From the NCBI GenBank assembly GCA_002384855.1, contig DGBP01000013.1:1-64000 (forward strand): a stretch of 64,000 nt of DNA. Direction: 5' to 3'. The position numbers and the translations under genes are program-made. This document shows, in pieces, positions 39,926-50,995 of this stretch. Under the pieces are notes generated by a model. It made no database searches. It worked only from the letters and a program-made list of their open reading frames with translations, and was not told where the DNA came from. Numbering within the stretch: position 1 is the stretch's first letter; every line of letters starts with the position of its first letter. This stretch comes from Nocardioidaceae bacterium UBA4001 (GTDB taxonomy: Bacteria; Actinomycetota; Actinomycetes; Propionibacteriales; Nocardioidaceae).

Positions 39926-42657
39926 GCCGCGGGACGCGTGGCTTCTGGCCGCTGCGCGACCTGCCGGTCGTCGTGTGGCTGGTCGTTACCGTTCTCGTGT
40001 CCCTGGTCCACCCCTTCGTCCCGGCACCCCGGTGGCTGATGATCCACCTGTTGCTGCTCGGCGCGGTGAGCCACGCCATCCTGGTCTGGAGCCGGCACTT
40101 CGCCGACGCGCTCCTCCACACGGCACCGCCGCCCGGCGACCGGCGGGTGCAGTCGACCCGGCTGGTCCTCCTCAACGCCGGGGTGCTGCTCGTCGTGGTC
40201 GGGGTCCTCGGCAACGTCTGGTCGCTCGTGCTGGTCGGCGCCACCGCGGTGGTAGCCGCCGTGGGCTGGCACGCGGTCGCCCTGGTGGTGCAGCTGCGGC
40301 GCGCGCTGCCCTCGCGCTTCGGGGCGACGGTGCGCTACTACGTCGTCGCCGCGACGTTGCTGCCCGTGGGCGCGACCCTCGGGGCGATCCTCGCGCGAGG
40401 GCTCACCGACCCGCTGCACGGCCAGGTCCGTCTCGCCCACGCGGCGGTGAACGTGCTGGGCTGGATGGGTCTCACGGTCGTCGGCACCCTCGTGACGCTG
40501 TGGCCCACGATGCTGCGGACCCGGATGGCGACGGGCACCGAGCGCGCAGCGCGCCTGGCCCTGCCGGTCCTGAGCGTCGCCGTCCTGGTCATCGGCACGG
40601 GTGCGCTCCTGGGTCTCCGGTGGGCAGTCGTGCTCGGCCTCACCGGGTACCTCGGCGGGCTCGGCCTCGTCGGCGGACCGTTCGTGCGCACGGCCCTGGC
40701 CAAGCGGCCGGCGTCGTACCCCACCTGGTCGGTGCTCGCCGGGGTGTTGTGGCTGGCCGGCTCGCTGGTCGCGATGGCCGCCGGGGTCGGGCTCGCCGAC
40801 TCGTGGGCGGACGCCGACGCCGCCGTCACGTGGATGACACCGTTCCTGGCGGCGGGCTTCGGCGCACAGGTCCTGCTCGGGGCGCTGTCCTACCTCGTGC
40901 CGATGGCCCTGGGCGGCGGCCCGTCCGCGGTGCGCGCGGCGAACACCGTCCTCGACCGGGGCGGTGCCCTGCGGATCGTGCTCGTCAACGGGGGTCTCGT
41001 GCTCTCCGCCCTGCCCGTGCCGAGCGTGGTGCGGGTCGTGGCCACGACCCTGGTGCTCGGCGGCCTGGCCGCCTTCGTCCCCCTGCTGGTCGGCGCGATC
41101 CTGGCCTCGCGGCGAGCGAAGTCCACGGGTGGGAGGCCCGGCGTGGCGGCGACTGCGGTACGACGTCCCGCCGCACCCGACGGAGAACGGCCCCCCGGAC
41201 AGGTCACGGGCCTGGCCGCGACCGGGCTCGCCGCGCTGGTCCTGGCCGTCGCGGCCGGGGTGGCCGTGGACCCCGCCTCACTCCGAGGCGTGAGCACCGT
41301 TGCCGCGGCGTCCGCCGGTGTCGCCGCCACGGGTGAGAGCCGCACCGTCGAGGTGGAGGCTCGCGACATGCGGTTCTTCCCCGCCACGATCGAGGTGCCG
41401 GCGGGTACCGATCTGACCATCGCGCTGACCAACACCGACGACGTCGACGTGCACGACCTCGTGCTGGACGCCGGCGTCGACAGCGGACGGCTGGCTCCCG
41501 GCGAGAGCGCCGTGCTCGAGGTGGGGGTCGTGGGCCGCGACCTCGAGGGCTGGTGCTCGGTGGTCGGGCACCGCCAGATGGGCATGGTGCTCACCGTCGT
41601 CGCGACCGGCACACCGGGTGCGGGAGACGTGACCACCGCAGCCGGCGGGGAGGGCGCCGGCGGTCACGCGGACCATGCCCACGGTCCCGGGGCCGCACCC
41701 CACGACGACGCCGCCGATCCCGAGGACGCAGCGGACGCCGCCGTCCCTGGTGACGCCGCCTCAGGGGACGCCGCGGACGACCTCGACCCGATGGCCTCCC
41801 CCGGCGACGGGTTCACGGCCCGCGACGCCGTGCTGCCGCCACTCGGCACGGGCCGGGTGCACCGTCGGACCCTCACCGTCACCGAGGTCGAGCGGGAGGT
41901 CGCCCCCGGAGTCACCCAGCGGCTGTGGACCTACGACGGCGGCGCGCCGGGCCCGACCCTGCACGGGCGGGTCGGCGACCGGTTCGAGATCACCCTGGCC
42001 AACGACGGCACGATCGGACACTCGGTGGACTTCCACGCCGGTGCGCTGGCCCCCGACCGGCCGATGCGCACCATCGCGCCCGGCGAGTCCCTGACCTACA
42101 CGTTCACCGCGCGGAAGGCCGGCATCTGGATGTACCACTGCTCCACGATGCCGATGTCCGCGCACATCGCCAACGGGATGTTCGGCGCCGTCGTGATCGA
42201 GCCCGAGGGGCTCCCCGAGGTGGACCGCAGCTACCTGCTGGTGCAGTCGGAGATGTACCTCGGCGAGCAGGGCGGCGTGGTCGACCTGGACAAGCTGCAG
42301 GCCGAGACGCCGGACGTGGTGGCGTTCAACGGCTACGCCGGCCAGTACGACGCCCACCCGCTCGAGGCCCGGGTCGGCGAACGGGTCCGGATCTGGGTGC
42401 TCGACGCCGGGCCCAACCGGCCGAGCTCCTTCCACGTGGTCGGCGCGCAGTTCGACACGGTCTGGTCCGAGGGCGGCTACCTGCTCCGCGGCGGCGACAG
42501 CGGGTCCCAGACGCTGGCGCTCGCTGCGGCCCAGGGCGGGTTCGTCGAGCTGGCCTTCCCCGAGGCCGGCCACTACCCGTTCGTGTCGCACGTGATGGTC
42601 GACGCCGAGCGCGGGGCCCACGGGATCGTCGAGGTGGGCGCCCGCCGGGCACGGTGA
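39922..42657 (+). CDS. nirK: Membrane-cupredoxin-copper nitrite reductase fusion (NirK)
   Basis: 911 aa, three parts. Residues about 12-450: some twelve transmembrane helices, NnrS-like (RLAHAAVNVLGWMGLTVVGT). About 472-562: a cupredoxin with type-1 copper ligands His511, Cys545, His550 and Met553 or Met555. After an acidic His/Asp/Ala linker (565-635), a two-domain copper nitrite reductase: type-1 ligands His700, Cys740, His748, Met753; type-2 ligands His705, His739, His890; catalytic Asp703 (GHSVDFHAG) and His838 (PSSFHVVG). All catalytic residues are present, so NO2- to NO reduction outside the membrane is expected. The N-terminal cupredoxin is a built-in electron donor candidate. No nor gene is in the window. 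Confidence 0.85.
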   Translation: MSRGTRGFWPLRDLPVVVWLVVTVLVSLVHPFVPAPRWLMIHLLLLGAVSHAILVWSRHFADALLHTAPPPGDRRVQSTRLVLLNAGVLLVVVGVLGNVWSLVLVGATAVVAAVGWHAVALVVQLRRALPSRFGATVRYYVVAATLLPVGATLGAILARGLTDPLHGQVRLAHAAVNVLGWMGLTVVGTLVTLWPTMLRTRMATGTERAARLALPVLSVAVLVIGTGALLGLRWAVVLGLTGYLGGLGLVGGPFVRTALAKRPASYPTWSVLAGVLWLAGSLVAMAAGVGLADSWADADAAVTWMTPFLAAGFGAQVLLGALSYLVPMALGGGPSAVRAANTVLDRGGALRIVLVNGGLVLSALPVPSVVRVVATTLVLGGLAAFVPLLVGAILASRRAKSTGGRPGVAATAVRRPAAPDGERPPGQVTGLAATGLAALVLAVAAGVAVDPASLRGVSTVAAASAGVAATGESRTVEVEARDMRFFPATIEVPAGTDLTIALTNTDDVDVHDLVLDAGVDSGRLAPGESAVLEVGVVGRDLEGWCSVVGHRQMGMVLTVVATGTPGAGDVTTAAGGEGAGGHADHAHGPGAAPHDDAADPEDAADAAVPGDAASGDAADDLDPMASPGDGFTARDAVLPPLGTGRVHRRTLTVTEVEREVAPGVTQRLWTYDGGAPGPTLHGRVGDRFEITLANDGTIGHSVDFHAGALAPDRPMRTIAPGESLTYTFTARKAGIWMYHCSTMPMSAHIANGMFGAVVIEPEGLPEVDRSYLLVQSEMYLGEQGGVVDLDKLQAETPDVVAFNGYAGQYDAHPLEARVGERVRIWVLDAGPNRPSSFHVVGAQFDTVWSEGGYLLRGGDSGSQTLALAAAQGGFVELAFPEAGHYPFVSHVMVDAERGAHGIVEVGARRAR

Positions 42658-42728
42658 CTTTCGGCACTGTCGGTCCGATCGTCGGGGCGAAACGCTTCTG
42701 GGAGTGACACCTCAGAAGGGGGACTCCC

Positions 42729-43493
42729 ATGCTTCGCGCCACCACCGCTGCTGCCCTCGTCTCGGGACTGGTCCTCGCACCCGCGGCCGCCGCGGCCCTG
42801 GCCCTGGTGGGCACCGACGGCACCGACGTGCTCACCGGCTCCGACGACGACGACCGGATCGTCGCGCTCGCCGGTGACGACCTGCTCCACGGCCTCGACG
42901 GCGACGACGTCCTGCTCGGCGGGTCGGGGAACGACAGGATCTGGGCCGGCCCGGGCGCCGACGAGGTCAGCGGAGGGACGGGTGCCGACACCCTCCGCGG
43001 TGGGGCCGGGGCCGACGTGCTGCGCGGACGCGGCGGCCGGGACAACCTTTTCGGCGGCTACGGGGCCGACCAGCTCCACGGCGGCGACCTCGCCGACTAC
43101 CTCGACGGCGGGAGGCATGACGACGTGGTCCGCGGCTACGGGGGCAACGACAGCCTCGCCGGTGGCTACGGCGACGACCGCGTGTACGGCGGGCCCGGGG
43201 CCGACAGCCTGACCGACACCGACATCGTCTCGCCCGGGCCCGACCCCGACGACCCGGAGCCCGAGGACCGGGACGTGCTCGAGGGACGCACCGGTGACGA
43301 CCTGCTCGCCGTCCAGGCCGGGCCGGACATCGCCCACGCAGGCGCCGGTGACGACGAGGTGAAGGTCTGGTACGACGGCGCGGTCGACGTCATCACCTGC
43401 GGGGTCGGCGAGGACCGGGTGCTGCTCTACAACGGCCGTGACCGGCTCGACTCCCTCGCCGACGACTGCGAGAAGGTGATCGTGGTCGAGTGA
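42729..43493 (+). CDS. Secreted RTX-type calcium-binding protein
   Basis: 254 aa. Signal peptide about 1-24 (ATTAAALVSGLVLAPAAAAA), then nonapeptide GGxGxDxLx-type repeats from about 35 to 160 (GLDGDDVLLGGSGNDRIWAG and similar), a Pro/Asp spacer, and a second short repeat block. AGAAGGGGGACTCCC precedes the ATG. The repeats bind Ca2+ and fold outside the cell. 71 nt after nirK on the same strand; a functional link is uncertain. No catalytic domain is seen. Confidence 0.85.
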   Translation: MLRATTAAALVSGLVLAPAAAAALALVGTDGTDVLTGSDDDDRIVALAGDDLLHGLDGDDVLLGGSGNDRIWAGPGADEVSGGTGADTLRGGAGADVLRGRGGRDNLFGGYGADQLHGGDLADYLDGGRHDDVVRGYGGNDSLAGGYGDDRVYGGPGADSLTDTDIVSPGPDPDDPEPEDRDVLEGRTGDDLLAVQAGPDIAHAGAGDDEVKVWYDGAVDVITCGVGEDRVLLYNGRDRLDSLADDCEKVIVVE

Positions 43494-43509
43494 CCCGACA
43501 CCGGGACCG

Positions 43510-45192
<1,683 letters not shown>

Positions 45193-45391
45193 AGCGAACC
45201 ATCCTCCCCCAGCACTCAGGAGGCACGCATCGCATTTTGGGGCGACGCCGCCACGACCTCACCTACCGGGACCAACGCCCCTCGTCGCGCGCTCCCCCGC
45301 GCGCCATGCTGGTTCTGAGGACGAGCGCTCCGGCGGACACTCCGTCCGCACCCCACGCCCGCCACGTCACGGGGTGAGAGGGATGAGTGCC

Positions 45392-45988
45392 ATGACCGGC
45401 ACGGCGAAGGCCCTGAGGTACGCCGCGTTCACGCTGATGGTCCTGTTCGGTCTGCTCGGCGGGCTCTTCGTCGCCGGGTACGCGTTCGAGGACCCCGGCG
45501 GCTGGATCGCGGTGCTGATGACCGCAGGGTGGGTGCTGCCGATGGCGGCGCTGATCGCCTACGTCCTGGTCCGGAAAGAGGCCGCGGGTCCCGTGTTCGT
45601 CGGGGTGACCGTGTTCGTGGGTCTCTCCACGGTGCTCGACTCGCTGCTCACCGTCGTCCCCCGCGACGACTGGGGCCCGGTGCTCGCGGTGACGGTCTTC
45701 TCGCTCGGCGTGGCCCTGGCCTTCCTGGGGCTCTTCCGCGCCCGGCTGGCCGGTCTCCTGCTGCTCGCCCTGGCCTTCGTGCAGCTGGTTGCGACCGCAC
45801 TGGGCCACCTCGTCCACGGCGGCCTCTTCTCCGGCGAGGGGCCTGGTCTCATGGCGCTGCTCGGCGGCTCGTCCGGTGTCGTGGTGCTGCCGCTGGTTCT
45901 CATCGGCGTGCTGTTCCTGATGTCGGACTCGCTGGGCCACGAGCCTCGGAAGTGGACGCACCAGCCGCGTGTCCGCCGGGCACACTGA
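45392..45988 (+). CDS. Small polytopic membrane protein
   Basis: 198 aa with five or six hydrophobic segments (FTLMVLFGLLGGLFVAGYAF; VFVGVTVFVGLSTVL; VVVLPLVLIGVLFLM) and a basic C-terminal tail. No family recognised. The second ATG is chosen because GAGAGG lies about 9 nt before it; the ATG at 45383 directly abuts that purine run. Confidence 0.65.
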   Translation: MTGTAKALRYAAFTLMVLFGLLGGLFVAGYAFEDPGGWIAVLMTAGWVLPMAALIAYVLVRKEAAGPVFVGVTVFVGLSTVLDSLLTVVPRDDWGPVLAVTVFSLGVALAFLGLFRARLAGLLLLALAFVQLVATALGHLVHGGLFSGEGPGLMALLGGSSGVVVLPLVLIGVLFLMSDSLGHEPRKWTHQPRVRRAH

Positions 45989-46094
45989 CCCGCGACCGGC
46001 CGGCGGTCCGCCGCACGCCTTGACGCGGTCTCCCCACGGCGCCAGGTTCGGTGGTGTCGCTCACACCACTCGCGCCGTCCACCACGGAGGAGAC

Positions 46095-46457
46095 ATGGCC
46101 CACGGAGACATCACCCACATCGACATCCCGGTCGGCGACACCGAGCGCGCCCAGGGCTTCTACCAGGCCCTGTTCGGCTGGCAGATCGCCGAGGTCCCCG
46201 GCTTCGAGGGCTATCCGATGTGGCAGGCACCCAACAAGATCTCCGGCGGCGGGCTGGCTCCGCGTTCCCAGGAGTTCACCCAACCCAGGTCGTACGTCGA
46301 GGTCGACTCGATCGACGAGGCGCTGGCTCGGGCCGAGGAGCACGGCGGCAAGGTCGTGATGGGGCGCCAGCCGATCAGCGACACCAGCTGGTGGGCGATC
46401 TTCGAGGACCCCGACGGCAACCAGATCGGGCTGTACGAGGGCATCACCGAGACCTGA
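46095..46457 (+). CDS. VOC (glyoxalase/bleomycin resistance) family protein
   Basis: 120 aa. One pair of beta-alpha-beta-beta-beta modules: HIDIPVGDTERAQGFYQALFGW at the start and WWAIFEDPDGNQIGLYEG at the end, with the typical metal-ligand positions. GGAGGAGAC immediately before the ATG. Dimeric metal-dependent or ligand-binding family; substrate unknown. Confidence 0.85.
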   Translation: MAHGDITHIDIPVGDTERAQGFYQALFGWQIAEVPGFEGYPMWQAPNKISGGGLAPRSQEFTQPRSYVEVDSIDEALARAEEHGGKVVMGRQPISDTSWWAIFEDPDGNQIGLYEGITET

Positions 46458-46488
46458 GGTCCGCAGGCCACGACCGACAACGCACACG

Positions 46489-46518
46489 CGCCCCGGCCCG
46501 CGCGAGCGGACCGGGGCG
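46489..46518. terminator. hairpin between VOC gene and ppdK
   Basis: CGCCCCGG (46489-46496) pairs with CCGGGGCG (46511-46518) in the 77-nt convergent gap. Confidence 0.55.
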
Positions 46519-46534
46519 TGGACGCGTGCCGGCG

Positions 46535-49219
46535 TCAGGCGGAGTCGCTCTGCTCCGAGACGTTCGACCGGCCGGCCTCCAGGCGCGCCACGGGCACCCG
46601 GAAAGGCGAGCAGGAGACGTAGTCGAGGCCGACAGCCTCGAAGAAGTGGATCGACTCCGGGTCGCCACCGTGCTCGCCACACACGCCGAGGTGCAGCTCG
46701 GGACGCGTCGCGCGACCACGCTCGACGGCCATGGCCACCAGCTGGCCGACACCATCGCGGTCCAGGGTCTCGAACGGTGACACCCCGAAGACGCCCTTCT
46801 CGAGGTAGTTGCTGAAGAACGACGCCTCGACGTCGTCGCGCGAGAAGCCCCACGTCATCTGGGTGAGGTCGTTGGTGCCGAAGGAGAAGAACTCCGCGGC
46901 CTCGGCGATCTCACCAGCGGCCACGGCGGCCCGCGGCAGCTCGATCATCGTGCCGACCTTGTAGTCGAGGTCCATCCCGGTCTCCTCCTGGACCTGGGCG
47001 GCCACGGCGAGGATCTCGGTCTTCACCAGCTCGAGCTCCTGCACGGTCGCCACGAGCGGGATCATGATCTCCGGTTGCGGGTCGCCGCCGGCCTTCCTCC
47101 GCTCGGCAGCAGCCTCGAGGATTGCCCGCGCCTGCATCTTGAACAGACCGGGGATGACGATGCCGAGGCGGACGCCGCGCAGGCCGAGCATCGGGTTCGC
47201 CTCGTGCAGCCGCTTGACCGCGTCGAGCAGCTTGTGATGCTTGCCGTCGCGGTTGCCGTGGTCGTCCTCCATCGCCACCTGCACCGCCAGGTCGGTGTAG
47301 TCGGGCAGGAACTCGTGCAGCGGCGGGTCGATGAGGCGGATGGTGACCGGCAGGCCGTCCATCGCCTCGAGGATCTCGATGAAGTCCTGACGCTGCATCG
47401 GGAGCAGCGCCGAGAGGGCCTTCTCCTGCTCGTCCGTGGTCTCGGCGACGATCAGGTGCTCGACCAGCTCACGCCGGTCACCGAGGAACATGTGCTCGGT
47501 GCGGCACAGGCCGATCCCCTGCGCCCCGAACCTCCTGGCCCTCGCAGCGTCGTCGGGGGTGTCGGCGTTGGCGCGCACCCCCATCCGGCGGGTCTGGTCG
47601 GCGTGCTCCATGATCCGCGCGACGGCCTGCACGACCTCGTCGTCCATGGCCCCCTCGTCGCCCTCGAAGTAGCGCACGACGAGACTGTCCCGCACCGGGA
47701 CCTCGCCCTTGAACACCTCGCCGGTGCTGCCGTCGATCGAGATCACGTCGCCCTCGGTGACGACCTCACCCTCGGAGCTGACGAACCTCTTGGCCTTCGT
47801 GTCGACGTCGAGCGAGTCCGCACCGCAGACGCAGGTACGGCCCATGCCCCGGGCGACGACCGCGGCGTGGGAGGTCTTGCCTCCGCGGCTGGTCAGGATG
47901 CCCTTGGCGGCCACCATGCCCTTGAGGTCGTCGGGGTTGGTCTCGCGGCGCACCAGGATCACCGGCTCACCGCGCTCGCTCCACTCCACCGCGGTGGTGG
48001 AGTCGAAGACCGCCTTGCCGACCGCGGCACCCGGCGAGGCGTTCATGCCCTTGGCCACCAGGTCCTTCTCGGCGTCGCCGTCGAAGCGCGGGAACATCAG
48101 CTGGGCCAGCTGAGCGCCGTTGACCCGGCGGACCGCCTCGTCCATGTCGATCAGGCCCTGGTCGACGAGCTGCACGGCGATCCGGAAGGCCGCCTCGGCG
48201 GTGCGCTTGCCCACGCGCGTCTGGAGCATCCACAGCTTGCCGTGCTCGACGGTGAACTCGATGTCGCACAGGTCGAGGTAGTGCTCCTCGAGCTTCTGCA
48301 TGATGCCCATGAGCTCGTCGTACGACGCCTTGTCGAGCTTCTCGAGGTCGGCGAGCGGGACGGTGTTGCGGATGCCGGCCACGACGTCCTCGCCCTGGGC
48401 GTTCTGCAGGTAGTCGCCGTAGACGCCCTGGTGGCCGCTGGCCGGGTCGCGGGTGAACGCGACACCGGTGCCGGAGTCCATGCCGACGTTGCCGAAGACC
48501 ATCGCCATCACGTTGACCGCGGTGCCGAGGTCGGAGGGGATCCGCTCCTGGCGGCGGTAGAGGACCGCGCGCTCGGTGTTCCACGAGTCGAAGACCGCAC
48601 GGACGGCCATGTCGAGCTGCTCGCGCGGGTCCTGCGGGAAGTCGATTCCCTTGTGGTCCTTGATGATCTGCTTGTAGATGGCGACGAGGTCGCGGAAGTC
48701 CTCGGCGTCGAGGTCGAGGTCGTTGGTGGAGCCCTTCGCGTGCTTCTTGGTCTCGAGCTCGCCCTCGAAGAGCTCCCCGTCGATGCCCAGGACGGTCTTG
48801 CCGAACATCGTCAGCAGCCGGCGGTAGGAGTCGTATGCGAACCGCTCGTCGCCCGACTGGGCGGCCAGGCCGTTCACGGACTCGTCGTTGAGCCCGATGT
48901 TGAGGACGGTCTCCATCATGCCGGGCATCGAGAACTTCGCGCCCGAACGCACCGACACCAGCAGCGGGTCGTCAGGCTGTCCGAGCTTCTTGCCCATCGT
49001 CTGCTCGAGGTCGGCCAGGTGGCCCGCGACCTGCTCGGCCATCTCGGCCGGCTCGTCGCCCGCGTCCAGGTAGGCCCGGCACGCTTCGGTACTGATCGTG
49101 AAGCCCGGCGGGACCGGTAGCCCGAGGTTGGTCATCTCGGCGAGGTTTGCCCCCTTGCCGCCGAGAAGGTCCTTCTGGTCCTTGCTGCCCTCTGCGAATC
49201 CGTACACGTACTGGGTCAT
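46535..49219 (-). CDS. ppdK: Pyruvate, phosphate dikinase
   Basis: Reversible interconversion of pyruvate, ATP and Pi with PEP, AMP and PPi. 894 aa. N-terminal ATP-grasp domain (LLGGKGANLAEMTNLGLPVP; VRSGAKFSMPGMMETVLNIG), central phosphohistidine domain with GGKTSHAAVVARG, and C-terminal TIM barrel with GLCRTEHMF, FFSFGTNDLTQMTWGFSRDD and the Cys of LGVCGEHGGDP. CATGAT lies 6 nt before the ATG (possible leaderless). Confidence 0.97.
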   Translation of the reverse strand: MTQYVYGFAEGSKDQKDLLGGKGANLAEMTNLGLPVPPGFTISTEACRAYLDAGDEPAEMAEQVAGHLADLEQTMGKKLGQPDDPLLVSVRSGAKFSMPGMMETVLNIGLNDESVNGLAAQSGDERFAYDSYRRLLTMFGKTVLGIDGELFEGELETKKHAKGSTNDLDLDAEDFRDLVAIYKQIIKDHKGIDFPQDPREQLDMAVRAVFDSWNTERAVLYRRQERIPSDLGTAVNVMAMVFGNVGMDSGTGVAFTRDPASGHQGVYGDYLQNAQGEDVVAGIRNTVPLADLEKLDKASYDELMGIMQKLEEHYLDLCDIEFTVEHGKLWMLQTRVGKRTAEAAFRIAVQLVDQGLIDMDEAVRRVNGAQLAQLMFPRFDGDAEKDLVAKGMNASPGAAVGKAVFDSTTAVEWSERGEPVILVRRETNPDDLKGMVAAKGILTSRGGKTSHAAVVARGMGRTCVCGADSLDVDTKAKRFVSSEGEVVTEGDVISIDGSTGEVFKGEVPVRDSLVVRYFEGDEGAMDDEVVQAVARIMEHADQTRRMGVRANADTPDDAARARRFGAQGIGLCRTEHMFLGDRRELVEHLIVAETTDEQEKALSALLPMQRQDFIEILEAMDGLPVTIRLIDPPLHEFLPDYTDLAVQVAMEDDHGNRDGKHHKLLDAVKRLHEANPMLGLRGVRLGIVIPGLFKMQARAILEAAAERRKAGGDPQPEIMIPLVATVQELELVKTEILAVAAQVQEETGMDLDYKVGTMIELPRAAVAAGEIAEAAEFFSFGTNDLTQMTWGFSRDDVEASFFSNYLEKGVFGVSPFETLDRDGVGQLVAMAVERGRATRPELHLGVCGEHGGDPESIHFFEAVGLDYVSCSPFRVPVARLEAGRSNVSEQSDSA

Positions 49220-49313
49220 GACGGAATCATGCCCTACCCCATCCGGACTCGGCAGGGGCCCTACGTCCCCGTTTGTCGGGGGTCGCCCGTCCTGTCTTAC
49301 CGGGCGGCCCCAC

Positions 49314-50348
49314 TCAGTCCTCGGTCTGCGCGGCCCAGAGGTTGATGCCCGAGTCGACGGCGTGCTCGTCGATGCTCGCGAGCTCCTCCGCGGTGAAGTC
49401 CGGTCCGTCGAGCGCGTCGAGGTTCTCGTCTAGCTGCTCGACCGAGGAGGCGCCCACGACCACCGAGGTCATCCGCGGGTCGCGCAGCGCCCACTGCAGC
49501 GCCATCTGGGCGAGCTTCTGCCCCCGACCCCGGGCGATCTCGTCGAGCGCGCGGACCCGGGTGAGCGTGGTCTCGTCGAGGTGCTCGGCCGGGAGGGACT
49601 CGCCCCGGGCGGCGCGCGAGTCCTCCGGGACCCCGCCGAGGTACTTGCCGGTCAGCAGTCCCTGGGCGAGCGCCGTGAACGCGATGCAGCCCATGCCCTG
49701 CTCCTCGAGCTCGTCGAGGAGGTCGGTCTCGATCCAGCGGTTCAGCATGGAGTACGACGGCTGGTGGATCAGCAGCGGCGTCCCGAGGTCCCGGGCGATC
49801 GTCGCGGCCTCACGGGTCTTGCTCGCCGAGTAGGACGAGATGCCGGCGTACAACGCCTTGCCGGAGGCCACCGCGTAGTCGAGGGCCCGCATCGTCTCCT
49901 CGATCGGGGTCTCGGGGTCGTAACGGTGGCTGTAGAAGATGTCGACGTAGTCGAGGCCGAGGCGGTCCAGCGACTGGTCGAGGCTGGCGATCATGTACTT
50001 CCGCGAGCCACCGCCCTGCCCGTACGGCCCCGGCCACATGTCCCAACCCGCCTTGGTGGAGATGACCAGCTCGTCGCGGTAGGGCGCGAAGTCGTGCTCC
50101 ATGACGTGTCCGAAGTTCAGCTCCGCCTCGCCGTACGGCGGCCCGTAGTTGTTCGCCAGGTCGAAGTGGGTGACGCCCCGGTCGAAGGCCCGGCGCAGGA
50201 TCGCCCGCTGCACGTCGAAGGGGTTGTCCGCGCCGAAGTTCTGCCACAGACCCAGCGAGATCGCCGGGAGCTTGAGCCCGCTCCGTCCGGTGGGTCGGTA
50301 CTCCATCGTGTCGTAGCGGTCCGGCGCTGCCTCGTAGTCCTCGCTCAT
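49314..50348 (-). CDS. Aldo/keto reductase, L-glyceraldehyde-3-phosphate reductase type
   Basis: 344 aa AKR barrel, beta-subunit/YghZ-like. Opening MEYRPTGRSGLKLPAISLGLWQNFG is typical of that group. Catalytic tetrad regions: FDLANNYG (Asp, Tyr), ISTKAGWDMWPGPYG (Lys), and YSHRYDPETPIEET (His). NADPH-dependent detoxification of reactive aldehydes is the family role; the precise substrate is inferred. Confidence 0.87.
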   Translation of the reverse strand: MSEDYEAAPDRYDTMEYRPTGRSGLKLPAISLGLWQNFGADNPFDVQRAILRRAFDRGVTHFDLANNYGPPYGEAELNFGHVMEHDFAPYRDELVISTKAGWDMWPGPYGQGGGSRKYMIASLDQSLDRLGLDYVDIFYSHRYDPETPIEETMRALDYAVASGKALYAGISSYSASKTREAATIARDLGTPLLIHQPSYSMLNRWIETDLLDELEEQGMGCIAFTALAQGLLTGKYLGGVPEDSRAARGESLPAEHLDETTLTRVRALDEIARGRGQKLAQMALQWALRDPRMTSVVVGASSVEQLDENLDALDGPDFTAEELASIDEHAVDSGINLWAAQTED

Positions 50349-50395
50349 GCCCCCATCCTGCCGTGCCCGGCAAGGTGGCAGGGTACCTCGCGGGG

Positions 50396-50995
50396 TCAGC
50401 CGGCTCGCCGCGTCTCGAGGACCCGGAACCCCTTCGCGCTGGCGAGCCGCTCGGTGGGGAAGCCCTGCTCGCCGAGCCACCGCTGCAGCGAGTCTGCACC
50501 GAGGTTCTTGCCGACGACCATGACCGCGCGGCCGTCCCGGGTCATCCGCGGCAGCCAGCGCAGCAGCAGGTCGTGCAGGGCCTGCTTGCCGACGCGGATC
50601 GGCGGGTTGGACCAGATCTCGTCGAAGGTCACGTCGTCCGGCACGTCGTCCGGGGTCACCGCGGTGAACCGGTCGGCGACACCCAGCGCGGCCGCGTTCT
50701 CGTTGGCGAGGAGGACAGCCCGCTCGTTGACGTCCACCCCCCACACGCGCGCCGACGGCACCGCCACGGTGAGGGCCAGGCCGATCATCCCGTAGCCGCA
50801 GCCGAGGTCGAGGACGGTCCCTGCCGCCGGCGGCTCGGTCTCCCGGAAGAGCACGGCCGTCCCCACGTCGAGGCGACCCTGCGCGAAGACGCCCGAGCCG
50901 CTGGTCAGCTCGAGGTCGTGGCCCCAGACCGTTGCGTGGACCGGCATCCTCCTGAAGGCGACGTCCGGCGCGGCGGTGAAGTAGTGCTCATCCAC
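50396..50995 (-). CDS. RsmC/RlmG-like class I methyltransferase
   Basis: 199 aa. MTS-type domain: SGVFAQGRLDVGTAVL, motif I VLDLGCGYGMIGLAL, and the catalytic WSNPPIRVGK motif of N2-guanine methyltransferases. It has only the C-terminal half of RsmC, as usual for actinobacteria, and probably acts on rRNA (inference). The start overlaps the truA stop by 8 nt. Confidence 0.85.
   Translation of the reverse strand: MDEHYFTAAPDVAFRRMPVHATVWGHDLELTSGSGVFAQGRLDVGTAVLFRETEPPAAGTVLDLGCGYGMIGLALTVAVPSARVWGVDVNERAVLLANENAAALGVADRFTAVTPDDVPDDVTFDEIWSNPPIRVGKQALHDLLLRWLPRMTRDGRAVMVVGKNLGADSLQRWLGEQGFPTERLASAKGFRVLETRRAG

Noticed and set aside
45383..45391. First ATG as the start of the small membrane protein
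   Set aside because: The GAGAGG purine run would abut it directly; the second ATG has normal spacing.
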